Of a stretch of 64,000 bases of DNA, positions 57,558 to 64,000 are shown piece by piece (position 1 is the first letter of the stretch; each line of letters begins with the position of its first letter). The stretch covers positions 1,302,001 through 1,366,000 of the forward strand of contig NZ_CP118259.1 of the NCBI RefSeq assembly GCF_013337045.2, read 5' to 3'. A model generated the notes under the pieces. It did no database searches. It saw only the letters and a program-made list of their open reading frames with translations, and had not been told where the DNA came from. The DNA comes from Agrobacterium vitis (GTDB taxonomy: Bacteria; Pseudomonadota; Alphaproteobacteria; Rhizobiales; Rhizobiaceae). A program made the position numbers and the translations under genes.

Positions 57558-57587
57558 GCCGCTCGGTCAAGGCCGGGCGGCTTTTTT
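57558..57587 (+). terminator. Rho-independent terminator of the BMP transporter operon
   Basis: GCCGCTCGG (57558-57566), loop TCAAGG, CCGGGCGGC (57573-57581), TTTTTT: 9-bp GC-rich stem with one G-U pair, 34 bp after the stop. Confidence 0.88.
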
Positions 57588-57607
57588 GCGAACAAGGATA
57601 TCAAGAC

Positions 57608-57958
57608 ATGCAGCTTCATGGCGTGACGGAGCGGTTGGATGTGAAGGATTGCGATCTGTCTGGGTCGGAATTTCTGGATGCCAATCTATCGGGCTGCCAT
57701 TTTCAGCAGGTCAACGTCTCCGGTGCCCGCTTCGCCGACGGCGATTTGTCCGGCTGGCAGATCGATAAAGCCAATCTCTCGGGTCTGCGGGTCAATGATG
57801 TGAACCTGTCTGGCGCGCAAATTCAGAACGCCAATCTCTCCGGTCTGCAAATCGTCGGCTGCCGGATGATTGGAGCCACCATCGATGGGATCTCTATTGA
57901 AGAGCTGCTGGCGGCCTATCGTTCCATCCATCCGTCGACCGGTAGCGAAGACGGCTGA
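57608..57958 (+). CDS. Pentapeptide-repeat protein
   Basis: 116 residues from ATG 57608 (AAGGA upstream; the open frame begins at 57554, inside the terminator). Residues about 12-95 are tandem A(D/N)LxG-like pentapeptides: CDLSG, ANLSG, VNVSG, GDLSG, ANLSG, VNLSG, ANLSG, forming a right-handed beta-helix. The C-terminal ISIEELLAAYRSIHP is helical. Function unknown; some members mimic DNA and bind gyrase, but there is no quinolone context here. Confidence 0.85.
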   Translation: MQLHGVTERLDVKDCDLSGSEFLDANLSGCHFQQVNVSGARFADGDLSGWQIDKANLSGLRVNDVNLSGAQIQNANLSGLQIVGCRMIGATIDGISIEELLAAYRSIHPSTGSEDG

Positions 57959-58054
57959 TATTTCTCCATTTGTAGTTTTCATTCAAGCTGGTAAACAGCG
58001 TTCGCCGGTCGTCTTGCCGTGCATGCTGGACCCTATATTGGCTGGAGATACCTG

Positions 58055-59413
58055 ATGAGCCGCACCTGTCTTGCCGTCATTCTCGCCGCAGGCGATAGCA
58101 CGCGGATGAAATCCGGGATGTCCAAGGTGCTGCATCCGGTGGCGGGCCTGCCGATGATTGCTCATGTGATGCAGACGATTGCCGCCAGCGATATTACCGA
58201 TGTGGCGCTGGTCGTCGGGCGCGATGCCGATAAGGTGACAAAAGCCGCCAGCATCGAAGGCCTGTCCGTCACCCCCTTCGAGCAAACCGAGCGGCTTGGC
58301 ACCGGTCATGCCGTTTTGACAGCGCGCGAGGCGCTGGCCCAAGGCTATGATGATATTCTGGTGGCCTATGGCGATGCGCCGCTGATTACGCCAGGTCCGC
58401 TGCTGGCGGCGCGTGCGGCTTTGGCTGACGGCAATGACATCGCGGTGATCGGGTTTCATACCGAAAAGCCAACCGGCTATGGCCGTCTTCTGGTCGAGGA
58501 TGGTGAATTGGTTGCCATCCGCGAAGAAAAGGATGCCAGCGACGAAGAGCGCAAGGTGACCTGGTGCAATAGTGGCCTGATGGCCATCAATGGCGCGAAG
58601 GCGTTGGACCTTCTGGGGCGGATCGGCAATGCCAATGCCAAGGGTGAATATTACCTGACCGATCTGGTCGAAATCATCAGGTCTTTGGGCGGCAAGGCGG
58701 TTGCCGTCGATGCGCCGGAAGCCGAGCTTGCCGGCTGCAACAATCGCGCCGAACTGGCGGTGATTGAAAAGCTCTGGCAGGAGCGCCGGCGTCACGAGAT
58801 TATGCTATCTGGCGTCTCGATGATCGCCCCGGAAACCGTGTTTCTGGCCTATGATACGGTGTTGGGCCAGGATGTGCTGATCGAGCCGAATGTGGTGTTC
58901 GGGCCCGGCGTGACTGTGGAAAGCGGCGCTGTGATCCATGCCTTCTCGCATCTGGAAGGTGCGCATGTGGCGTCTGGTGCGACCGTCGGCCCGTTTGCGC
59001 GGCTGCGGCCCGGCGCCAATTTGGGCGAGGGCTCCAAGGTCGGCAATTTCTGTGAGGTGAAAAAGGCTGAGATTGGCGCTGGCGCCAAGATCAATCATCT
59101 CACCTATATCGGCGATGCCTTTATTGGCGCGGAAACCAACATCGGGGCAGGCACCATCACCTGCAATTACGATGGGGTGAACAAGCACGTGACCCGGATT
59201 GGCGCCCATGCCTTTATCGGCTCCAACAGCGCCCTGGTTGCCCCAGTGACGATTGGCGATGGCGCGCTGATCGCCTCAGGCAGCGTGATTACGGATGATG
59301 TACCCGCCGACGCGCTGGCGCTTGGCCGGGCGCGCCAGGAAATCAAACCGGAGCGGGCAAAAGTTATTCGGGAGCGGAATCTTGCCTTCAAAGCATTCTC
59401 AGGAAAAGTGTGA
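58055..59413 (+). CDS. glmU: Bifunctional GlmU (acetyltransferase / uridylyltransferase)
   Basis: 452 residues from ATG 58055 (TGGAG upstream). N-terminal uridylyltransferase ([40 protein letters not shown]), C-terminal left-handed beta-helix acetyltransferase ([51 protein letters not shown]). Makes UDP-GlcNAc for peptidoglycan and LPS. The last nine codons and stop (encoding FKAFSGKV) lie within the RIME-like repeat that begins at 59388. Confidence 0.97.
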   Translation: MSRTCLAVILAAGDSTRMKSGMSKVLHPVAGLPMIAHVMQTIAASDITDVALVVGRDADKVTKAASIEGLSVTPFEQTERLGTGHAVLTAREALAQGYDDILVAYGDAPLITPGPLLAARAALADGNDIAVIGFHTEKPTGYGRLLVEDGELVAIREEKDASDEERKVTWCNSGLMAINGAKALDLLGRIGNANAKGEYYLTDLVEIIRSLGGKAVAVDAPEAELAGCNNRAELAVIEKLWQERRRHEIMLSGVSMIAPETVFLAYDTVLGQDVLIEPNVVFGPGVTVESGAVIHAFSHLEGAHVASGATVGPFARLRPGANLGEGSKVGNFCEVKKAEIGAGAKINHLTYIGDAFIGAETNIGAGTITCNYDGVNKHVTRIGAHAFIGSNSALVAPVTIGDGALIASGSVITDDVPADALALGRARQEIKPERAKVIRERNLAFKAFSGKV

Positions 59414-59493
59414 AGCGGTTTTCCGCCCGGAAATGCGTAAAACAAAAGACATAGAGCGTTGTAGCGATTCAACGAAGCGCGGAAATGCTCTAA
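59388..59493. repeat. RIME-like intergenic palindromic repeat, copy 2
   Basis: Same element order as 41609-41718: AAGCATTCTC, AAGTGTGAAGCGG, TTTTCCGCCCGGAAATGCG, then AAAACAAAAG, ATAGAGCGTT ... AATGCTCTAA. The terminal palindrome is degenerate here. Its 5' end overlaps the last codons of glmU. Confidence 0.75.
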
Positions 59494-59628
59494 GGCCATG
59501 AAAAAATCCGGTTCCTGATCACGGATATTTTCGTAACGTCACGATATCCAAATTGACCATCCCTGGAATTGAGAAATCCTCCGGAATTGGTAGGACTGGC
59601 CTCGCGTGAGCGCGAGAAGGAGAATTGC

Positions 59629-61455
59629 ATGTGCGGTATTGTCGGAATTGTCGGTGACCGGCCAGTTTCGGAACGCTTGGTAGACGCCCTGAAGCGGCTG
59701 GAATATCGAGGGTATGATTCGGCAGGTGTCGCGACGCTCGATCATGGTGTGATGGATCGCCGCCGCGCCGAGGGCAAGCTGTTCAATCTGGAAACCAAAT
59801 TGGCGCAGCAGCCGCTTCCAGGCACGATCGGCATTGCCCATACCCGCTGGGCGACGCATGGCGTGCCAAATGAGGCCAATGCTCATCCGCATTTCGTCGA
59901 AGGTGTCGCGGTCGTTCACAACGGCATCATTGAAAATTTCTCTGAGCTGCGCGACGAGCTTGTTGCCGATGGTGCGAGTTTCACCAGCCAGACAGATACG
60001 GAAGTCGTCGCCCAGCTTCTTGCCCGTCTCCGCCGTCAGGGATTGGATCATAAGGCTGCGATGCTGGCGATGCTGAACCGGATTACCGGCGCCTATGCAC
60101 TGGTGGTGATGTTTGCCGATGATCCGACCCAGCTTTTCGCCGCTCGTTTCGGCCCGCCGCTGGCGATTGGCCATGGCAAAGGCGAAATGTTCCTGGGCTC
60201 CGACGCCATTGCCCTGTCGCCTTTCACCAACCAGATCACCTATCTGGTCGATGGGGATTTCGCTGTGATCGGCCATCGCACCGCCCAGATCATGGATTTC
60301 GCTGGCAAGCCGGTCAAGCGTATCAAGCAGACCTCCCAGGGCAGCGCCTATCTGGTCGATAAGGGCAATCATCGCCATTTCATGGAGAAGGAAATCTATG
60401 AACAGCCGGAGGTGATCTCTCACGCGCTGGCGCATTATGTCGATCTGGCCGGCCATACGGTGAAAAGCGACGTGATCGGCCTGGATTTTGCCCGGCTGCG
60501 GGGGCTGGCGATTTCGGCCTGCGGGACGGCCTATCTGGCAGGCCTGATCGGTAAATACTGGTTTGAGCGCTATGCGCGCCTGCCTGTTGAAATCGACGTC
60601 GCATCTGAATTTCGCTACCGGGAGATGCCGCTGTCGCCGGATCAGGCGGCGCTGTTCATTTCGCAATCGGGCGAAACCGCCGATACGCTGGCCTCGCTGC
60701 GCTATTGCAAGGAAGCGGGGCTGAAAATCGGCGCGGTCGTCAATGTGCAGGAATCGACCATTGCCCGCGAGGCCGATGCTGTCTTTCCAATTTTGGCCGG
60801 GCCGGAGATCGGCGTTGCCTCCACCAAGGCCTTCACCTGCCAGCTCGCCGTCATGGCGTCGCTGGCGATTGCCGCCGGTAAGGCGCGGGGCCTGATCGGC
60901 AACCAAGAAGAAAAAGAGATGGTGCGGCATCTATCCGAACTGCCGCGCATCATGAGCCGGGTGGTCAACCTGATCCAGCCGCAGATGGAAAGCCTGTCGC
61001 GGGACCTGTCGAAATTCAAGGACGTGCTCTATCTCGGTCGCGGCACCAGCTATCCTCTGGCCTTGGAAGGGGCGCTGAAGCTCAAGGAAATTTCCTATAT
61101 CCATGCCGAGGGCTATGCTGCCGGTGAACTGAAGCATGGTCCGATTGCGCTGATCGATGAAAACATGCCTGTTATCGTCATCGCTCCGCATGACCGGTTC
61201 TTTGAAAAGACCGTCTCGAACATGCAGGAGGTGGCGGCGCGCGGCGGCAGGATTATTTTCATCACTGATGAGAAGGGCGCTGCATCCTCCAGGCTGGAAA
61301 CCATGGCGACCATCGTTCTGCCCGATGTCGCGGAAATCATTGCGCCCATGGTGTTTTCATTGCCGATCCAGTTGCTCGCCTATCATACGGCGGTGTTTAT
61401 GGGGACGGATGTCGATCAGCCGCGCAATCTGGCGAAATCCGTCACGGTTGAGTGA
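59629..61455 (+). CDS. glmS: Glutamine-fructose-6-phosphate aminotransferase (isomerizing)
   Basis: 608 residues from ATG 59629 (GAAGGAG upstream); the frame is open to 59569. After Met removal Cys2 of CGIVGIVG is the glutaminase nucleophile; TRWATHG, HNGIIENF and QTDTEVV complete the glutaminase site. Two SIS sugar-isomerase domains: CGTAYLAG, SQSGETADTL, GRGTSYPLALEGALKLKEISYIHAEGYAAGELKHGP. First step of amino-sugar synthesis, next to glmU. The 215-bp gap before it holds the RIME-like repeat and the leader. Confidence 0.98.
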   Translation: MCGIVGIVGDRPVSERLVDALKRLEYRGYDSAGVATLDHGVMDRRRAEGKLFNLETKLAQQPLPGTIGIAHTRWATHGVPNEANAHPHFVEGVAVVHNGIIENFSELRDELVADGASFTSQTDTEVVAQLLARLRRQGLDHKAAMLAMLNRITGAYALVVMFADDPTQLFAARFGPPLAIGHGKGEMFLGSDAIALSPFTNQITYLVDGDFAVIGHRTAQIMDFAGKPVKRIKQTSQGSAYLVDKGNHRHFMEKEIYEQPEVISHALAHYVDLAGHTVKSDVIGLDFARLRGLAISACGTAYLAGLIGKYWFERYARLPVEIDVASEFRYREMPLSPDQAALFISQSGETADTLASLRYCKEAGLKIGAVVNVQESTIAREADAVFPILAGPEIGVASTKAFTCQLAVMASLAIAAGKARGLIGNQEEKEMVRHLSELPRIMSRVVNLIQPQMESLSRDLSKFKDVLYLGRGTSYPLALEGALKLKEISYIHAEGYAAGELKHGPIALIDENMPVIVIAPHDRFFEKTVSNMQEVAARGGRIIFITDEKGAASSRLETMATIVLPDVAEIIAPMVFSLPIQLLAYHTAVFMGTDVDQPRNLAKSVTVE

Positions 61456-61514
61456 TCGATTTTTTTGCGGTGCACCTTGTCTTGGCGGGCAAGGTGCCGC
61501 ACAGTTTGGCCATA

Positions 61515-61546
61515 CTGCTTCGCTGTGCGTCTATGCGGCGAAGCAG
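61515..61546 (+). promoter_or_regulatory. Hairpin between glmS and the DUF502 gene
   Basis: CTGCTTCGC (61515-61523) pairs with GCGAAGCAG (61538-61546), 14-base loop. No U-tract follows, so it is not a clear terminator; it lies 25 bp upstream of the next start. Confidence 0.35.
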
Positions 61547-61571
61547 GCCATTTCATGAAAAATCGGATCAT

Positions 61572-62279
61572 ATGTCGGATAAACCAGAACGAATTTCTTT
61601 TGCCAGCCGGCTAAGGACCAATTTCCTGACCGGCATGATTATCTGTGCGCCTTTGGCAATCACCGTCTGGCTGACCTTCACCTTCATCGATTGGGCCGAC
61701 AGCTGGGTGACGCCCTATATTCCGCAGCGCTACAATCCGGAATATTACTTCAATATCGCCATTCCCGGCACCGGCCTGGTGATTGCGGTGGTCGGCATCA
61801 CCATGATCGGCTTTCTGGGGCGCAATCTCGTCGGGCGCTCCATCGTCAATTTCGGGGAGTCGATCCTCAACCGAATGCCGCTGGTTCGCACCCTTTACAA
61901 AAGCCTGAAGCAGATTTTTGAAACGGTGCTGAAGGAACAATCCAGCTCCTTCAAAAAGGTCGGGCTGATCGAGTTCCCCGCTCCCGGCACCTGGGCCATG
62001 GTGTTTGTCGCCACCGAAGTGACCGGCGAAATCGCTGCCCGGCTGAATGAGGAGGGCGAGGAGATGATCGCTGTCTTCATGCCACCCACCCCGGTGCCAA
62101 CGGCAGGTTTTCTGATGTTTGTGCCGCGCAGCCGCCTGAAACTGCTGGACATGACGCCGGAAGAGGGCGCCAAGCTGCTGATTTCCGGTGGATTGGTCAT
62201 GCCGGAATGGAAACCGGCAACTGGCGCGATTGCCGTGGCACCGGTGGCGGATGTCGCAGGTGGAAAAGCGGGAGCGTAG
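61572..62279 (+). CDS. DUF502 family membrane protein
   Basis: 235 residues from ATG 61572; the frame is open from 61452 and the ribosome site is weak. Two membrane segments (about 17-40 TGMIICAPLAITVWLTF and 65-88 LVIAVVGITMIGFLGRNL), then a conserved cytoplasmic part: PLVRTLYKSLKQIFETVL, KVGLIEFPAPGTWAMVFVATE and the PTPVPTAGFLMFVPRSRL motif. Function unknown; related to the LIKE COV group of plants. Confidence 0.88.
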   Translation: MSDKPERISFASRLRTNFLTGMIICAPLAITVWLTFTFIDWADSWVTPYIPQRYNPEYYFNIAIPGTGLVIAVVGITMIGFLGRNLVGRSIVNFGESILNRMPLVRTLYKSLKQIFETVLKEQSSSFKKVGLIEFPAPGTWAMVFVATEVTGEIAARLNEEGEEMIAVFMPPTPVPTAGFLMFVPRSRLKLLDMTPEEGAKLLISGGLVMPEWKPATGAIAVAPVADVAGGKAGA

Positions 62280-62437
62280 GCCCTCGGCGAAATGCTCGTT
62301 TGCCCGCACATGCCTGTCACGATCCTGTCACGGGAAGCTTCTAATGGCCCTGATGGGGGAGCAGTGATGCGGCACACAAATGCCGCCTCACCATCAAAGG
62401 CTGAGGGCTGCCCCGATTGATGCAAAGGATCGGGACG

Positions 62438-63913
62438 ATGATATTTTCACGCAAGGCAATGCTTCTGGCCGCAACATTCGTGGTTTCTTCGGCGGGAATG
62501 ACTCTGGCGGAAGGAACGGTCAGCGCCAACGGGGTAACGATCGCCAACAAGGGTCTGGTCGCCATTGGCCGCATCCCAGCCAATGCGCGCGACAAGTTCA
62601 AGGAAACCTTCGGTTCCGGCTCCGGCATGGCAATGGATCTGACCCAGTGGAAAAAACAGGGCGAGAGCTATTCCGGTTCACTCTGGCTCCTGCCGGATCG
62701 TGGATACAATGTCGAAGGCACGACGGATTATAATACCCGGATCAACAGAATTGATTTCACCCTCGCGCCGACACCAGCTGGGACCACTGCGCCGGCTGAC
62801 CAGCAGCAGAAGGGTGTTGACGCAAAGCTTGCCGATACGATCCTGCTGACGGACGGCGAGGGCAAGAGCCTGACCGGTCTTGATCCTGAATCCGGCATTC
62901 GCGCCGCGACCAAGACATTGCCAGCCTTGCCGCAAGCGACCACGGGCAAGATCTCGCTCGATCCGGAAGCCGTCGTTCTGTTGAAGGACGGCTCGATGAT
63001 GATCAGCGACGAATATGGTCCCTATATCTATCACTTCTCGGCTGCGGGCAAATTGCTCTCAGCCACCCAGCCGCCAAAGGCTCTGCTGCCGATGCGCAAG
63101 GGTGAGCTGAACTTCTCGTCCAACAATGTTGGCGAAGGCGGCAAGAAGCCAGACCCGAAAGACCCAGATAGCGGTCGCCAGAACAACCAGGGCCTGGAAG
63201 GCATGTCGCTGACACCGGATGGTAAGTTCCTGATTGCGCTGCTGCAATCGGCAACCCGCCAGGATGGCGGTGATAGCAGCTCCACCCGCATGAATACCCG
63301 CGCTCTGGTTTATGATGCCGCCGATATGGATCATCTGAAGCTGGTGCATGAATATGTCGTGCCGCTGCCGACCTTCGATAACAAGGGCAAGGTTGCGGTT
63401 GCCGCCCAGAGCGAAATTCTGGCGCTGTCGGACAAGACGTTCCTGATGCTGGCGCGTGACAGCAATAATGGCCAGAGCATGAAGGGCGATACATCGGTTT
63501 ACCGCAAGATCGATCTGGTTGATCTGTCTGCTGCCACCGACATTGCCAATGGCGAGTTTGACGATGCAAAACCGGTTGCCCCGAAGGGCGTGGTGGATGC
63601 GTCCGTCAAGGTTGCGGCGGTCACGCCCTTTATCGACATGAACGACGACAAGGATCTCGCCCGTTTCGGCCTGCACAATGGCGCGCCGAACGACAAGAAT
63701 AATCTCTCTGAAAAGTGGGAAGCCATGTCGGTCGCCCCGGCGCTCGATCCGTCGGCCCCAGACGATTATTTCCTGTTCGTCGCCAATGACAACGACTTCC
63801 TGACCCAGGATGGCTATCAGGTCGGTGCTGCCTACAAGGCTGAAGGCGGCGCTGAGGTTGATACCATGTTCCAGGTGTTCCGCGTGACCTTGCCGGGCAT
63901 GACTGCCAAGTAA
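62438..63913 (+). CDS. Exported esterase-like phytase family protein
   Basis: 491 residues from ATG 62438 (AAAGGA 9 bases upstream; TTG 62417 is a poorer start). Sec signal peptide (MIFSRKAMLLAATFVVSSAG...LAEG). WLLPDRGYNVEGTTDYNTR, DPEAVVLLKDGSMMISDEYGPYIYHFSAAGKLL and NNQGLEGMSLTPDGKFLIALLQS define the esterase-like domain of the phytase / beta-propeller family. Likely a periplasmic phosphoesterase; substrate unknown. Single gene with its own terminator. Confidence 0.85.
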   Translation: MIFSRKAMLLAATFVVSSAGMTLAEGTVSANGVTIANKGLVAIGRIPANARDKFKETFGSGSGMAMDLTQWKKQGESYSGSLWLLPDRGYNVEGTTDYNTRINRIDFTLAPTPAGTTAPADQQQKGVDAKLADTILLTDGEGKSLTGLDPESGIRAATKTLPALPQATTGKISLDPEAVVLLKDGSMMISDEYGPYIYHFSAAGKLLSATQPPKALLPMRKGELNFSSNNVGEGGKKPDPKDPDSGRQNNQGLEGMSLTPDGKFLIALLQSATRQDGGDSSSTRMNTRALVYDAADMDHLKLVHEYVVPLPTFDNKGKVAVAAQSEILALSDKTFLMLARDSNNGQSMKGDTSVYRKIDLVDLSAATDIANGEFDDAKPVAPKGVVDASVKVAAVTPFIDMNDDKDLARFGLHNGAPNDKNNLSEKWEAMSVAPALDPSAPDDYFLFVANDNDFLTQDGYQVGAAYKAEGGAEVDTMFQVFRVTLPGMTAK

Positions 63914-63941
63914 TTATCGATCAAGGCTACTCGCTAATAAA

Positions 63942-63973
63942 CGCCGTGCATCCGAAGGGATGCACGGCGTTTC
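63942..63973 (+). terminator. Terminator hairpin near the window end
   Basis: CGCCGTGCATCC (63942-63953), loop GAAG, GGATGCACGGCG (63958-63969), then TTTC: a perfect 12-bp GC-rich stem 28 bp after the phytase-like gene. Could serve genes on either strand. Confidence 0.8.
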
Positions 63974-64000
63974 CGTTTATGCTTACGCCTGTCTGGCGTT

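Noticed and set aside
57554..57607. Longer N-terminus for the pentapeptide-repeat protein
   Set aside because: It would lie within the terminator hairpin of the previous operon; ATG 57608 has its own AAGGA site.

Overview
The window is a stretch of chromosome from an alphaproteobacterium of the Rhizobiaceae (Agrobacterium / Allorhizobium / Rhizobium type). This rests on family and synteny recognition: a phosphatidylcholine synthase (pcs), a fused ispDF, a pyruvate dehydrogenase whose E1 beta subunit carries its own lipoyl domain, the run dusB-ntrB-ntrC-ntrY-ntrX-hfq-hflX-mazG, and two copies of a RIME-like palindromic intergenic repeat. Most of it is core chromosome. I see no prophage, insertion sequence, CRISPR array or rRNA. 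There is one tRNA, tRNA-Lys(TTT), on the minus strand.

Layout. 1-3.8 kb: two paralogous cytosine-deaminase-like amidohydrolases (the first cut by the window edge), a secreted protein resembling chorismate lyase, and a glyoxalase-like protein. 3.8-14.5 kb: kdsA, eno, a FtsB/DivIC-like protein, the pyruvate dehydrogenase operon (E1 alpha, E1 beta, E2), then an SGNH esterase, a DUF465 protein, lpdA (E3), a small membrane protein and lipA, so the complex and the enzyme that makes its lipoyl cofactor lie together. 14.5-18.5 kb: apparently accessory genes (two tandem P-loop kinases, an MHS-type transporter, a membrane protein) placed around ratA. 18.6-32.7 kb: cinA-type amidohydrolase, ispDF, dusB, the NtrBC and NtrYX two-component systems, hfq, hflX, an orphan sulfotransferase-like gene, mazG and a nucleoside deaminase.

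32.9-38 kb: a siroheme / sulfite reductase operon (cysG, DUF2849, cysI, DUF934). It is followed by a structured leader encoding a 26-residue cysteine-containing peptide and then ferredoxin-NADP reductase; this leader is the most interesting candidate in the window. 38-49.5 kb: an atypical SDR, rlpA (with a consensus CtrA site upstream), a D,D-carboxypeptidase homologue missing two of its three active-site motifs, tmk, holB, a TauE/SafE permease that probably starts at CTG, metG, tatD, a PhnP-like hydrolase and a ClC-family channel.

49.7-64 kb: ccdA, a UbiH-family monooxygenase, pcs, a complete BMP-type (nucleoside) ABC importer, a pentapeptide-repeat protein, glmU and glmS (with a RIME-like repeat supplying the last codons of glmU), a DUF502 membrane protein and an exported phytase-like esterase.

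Start codons were chosen by Shine-Dalgarno position and family N-termini. They often lie inside the longest open frame. All functional names come from family recognition by eye; no database search was run.
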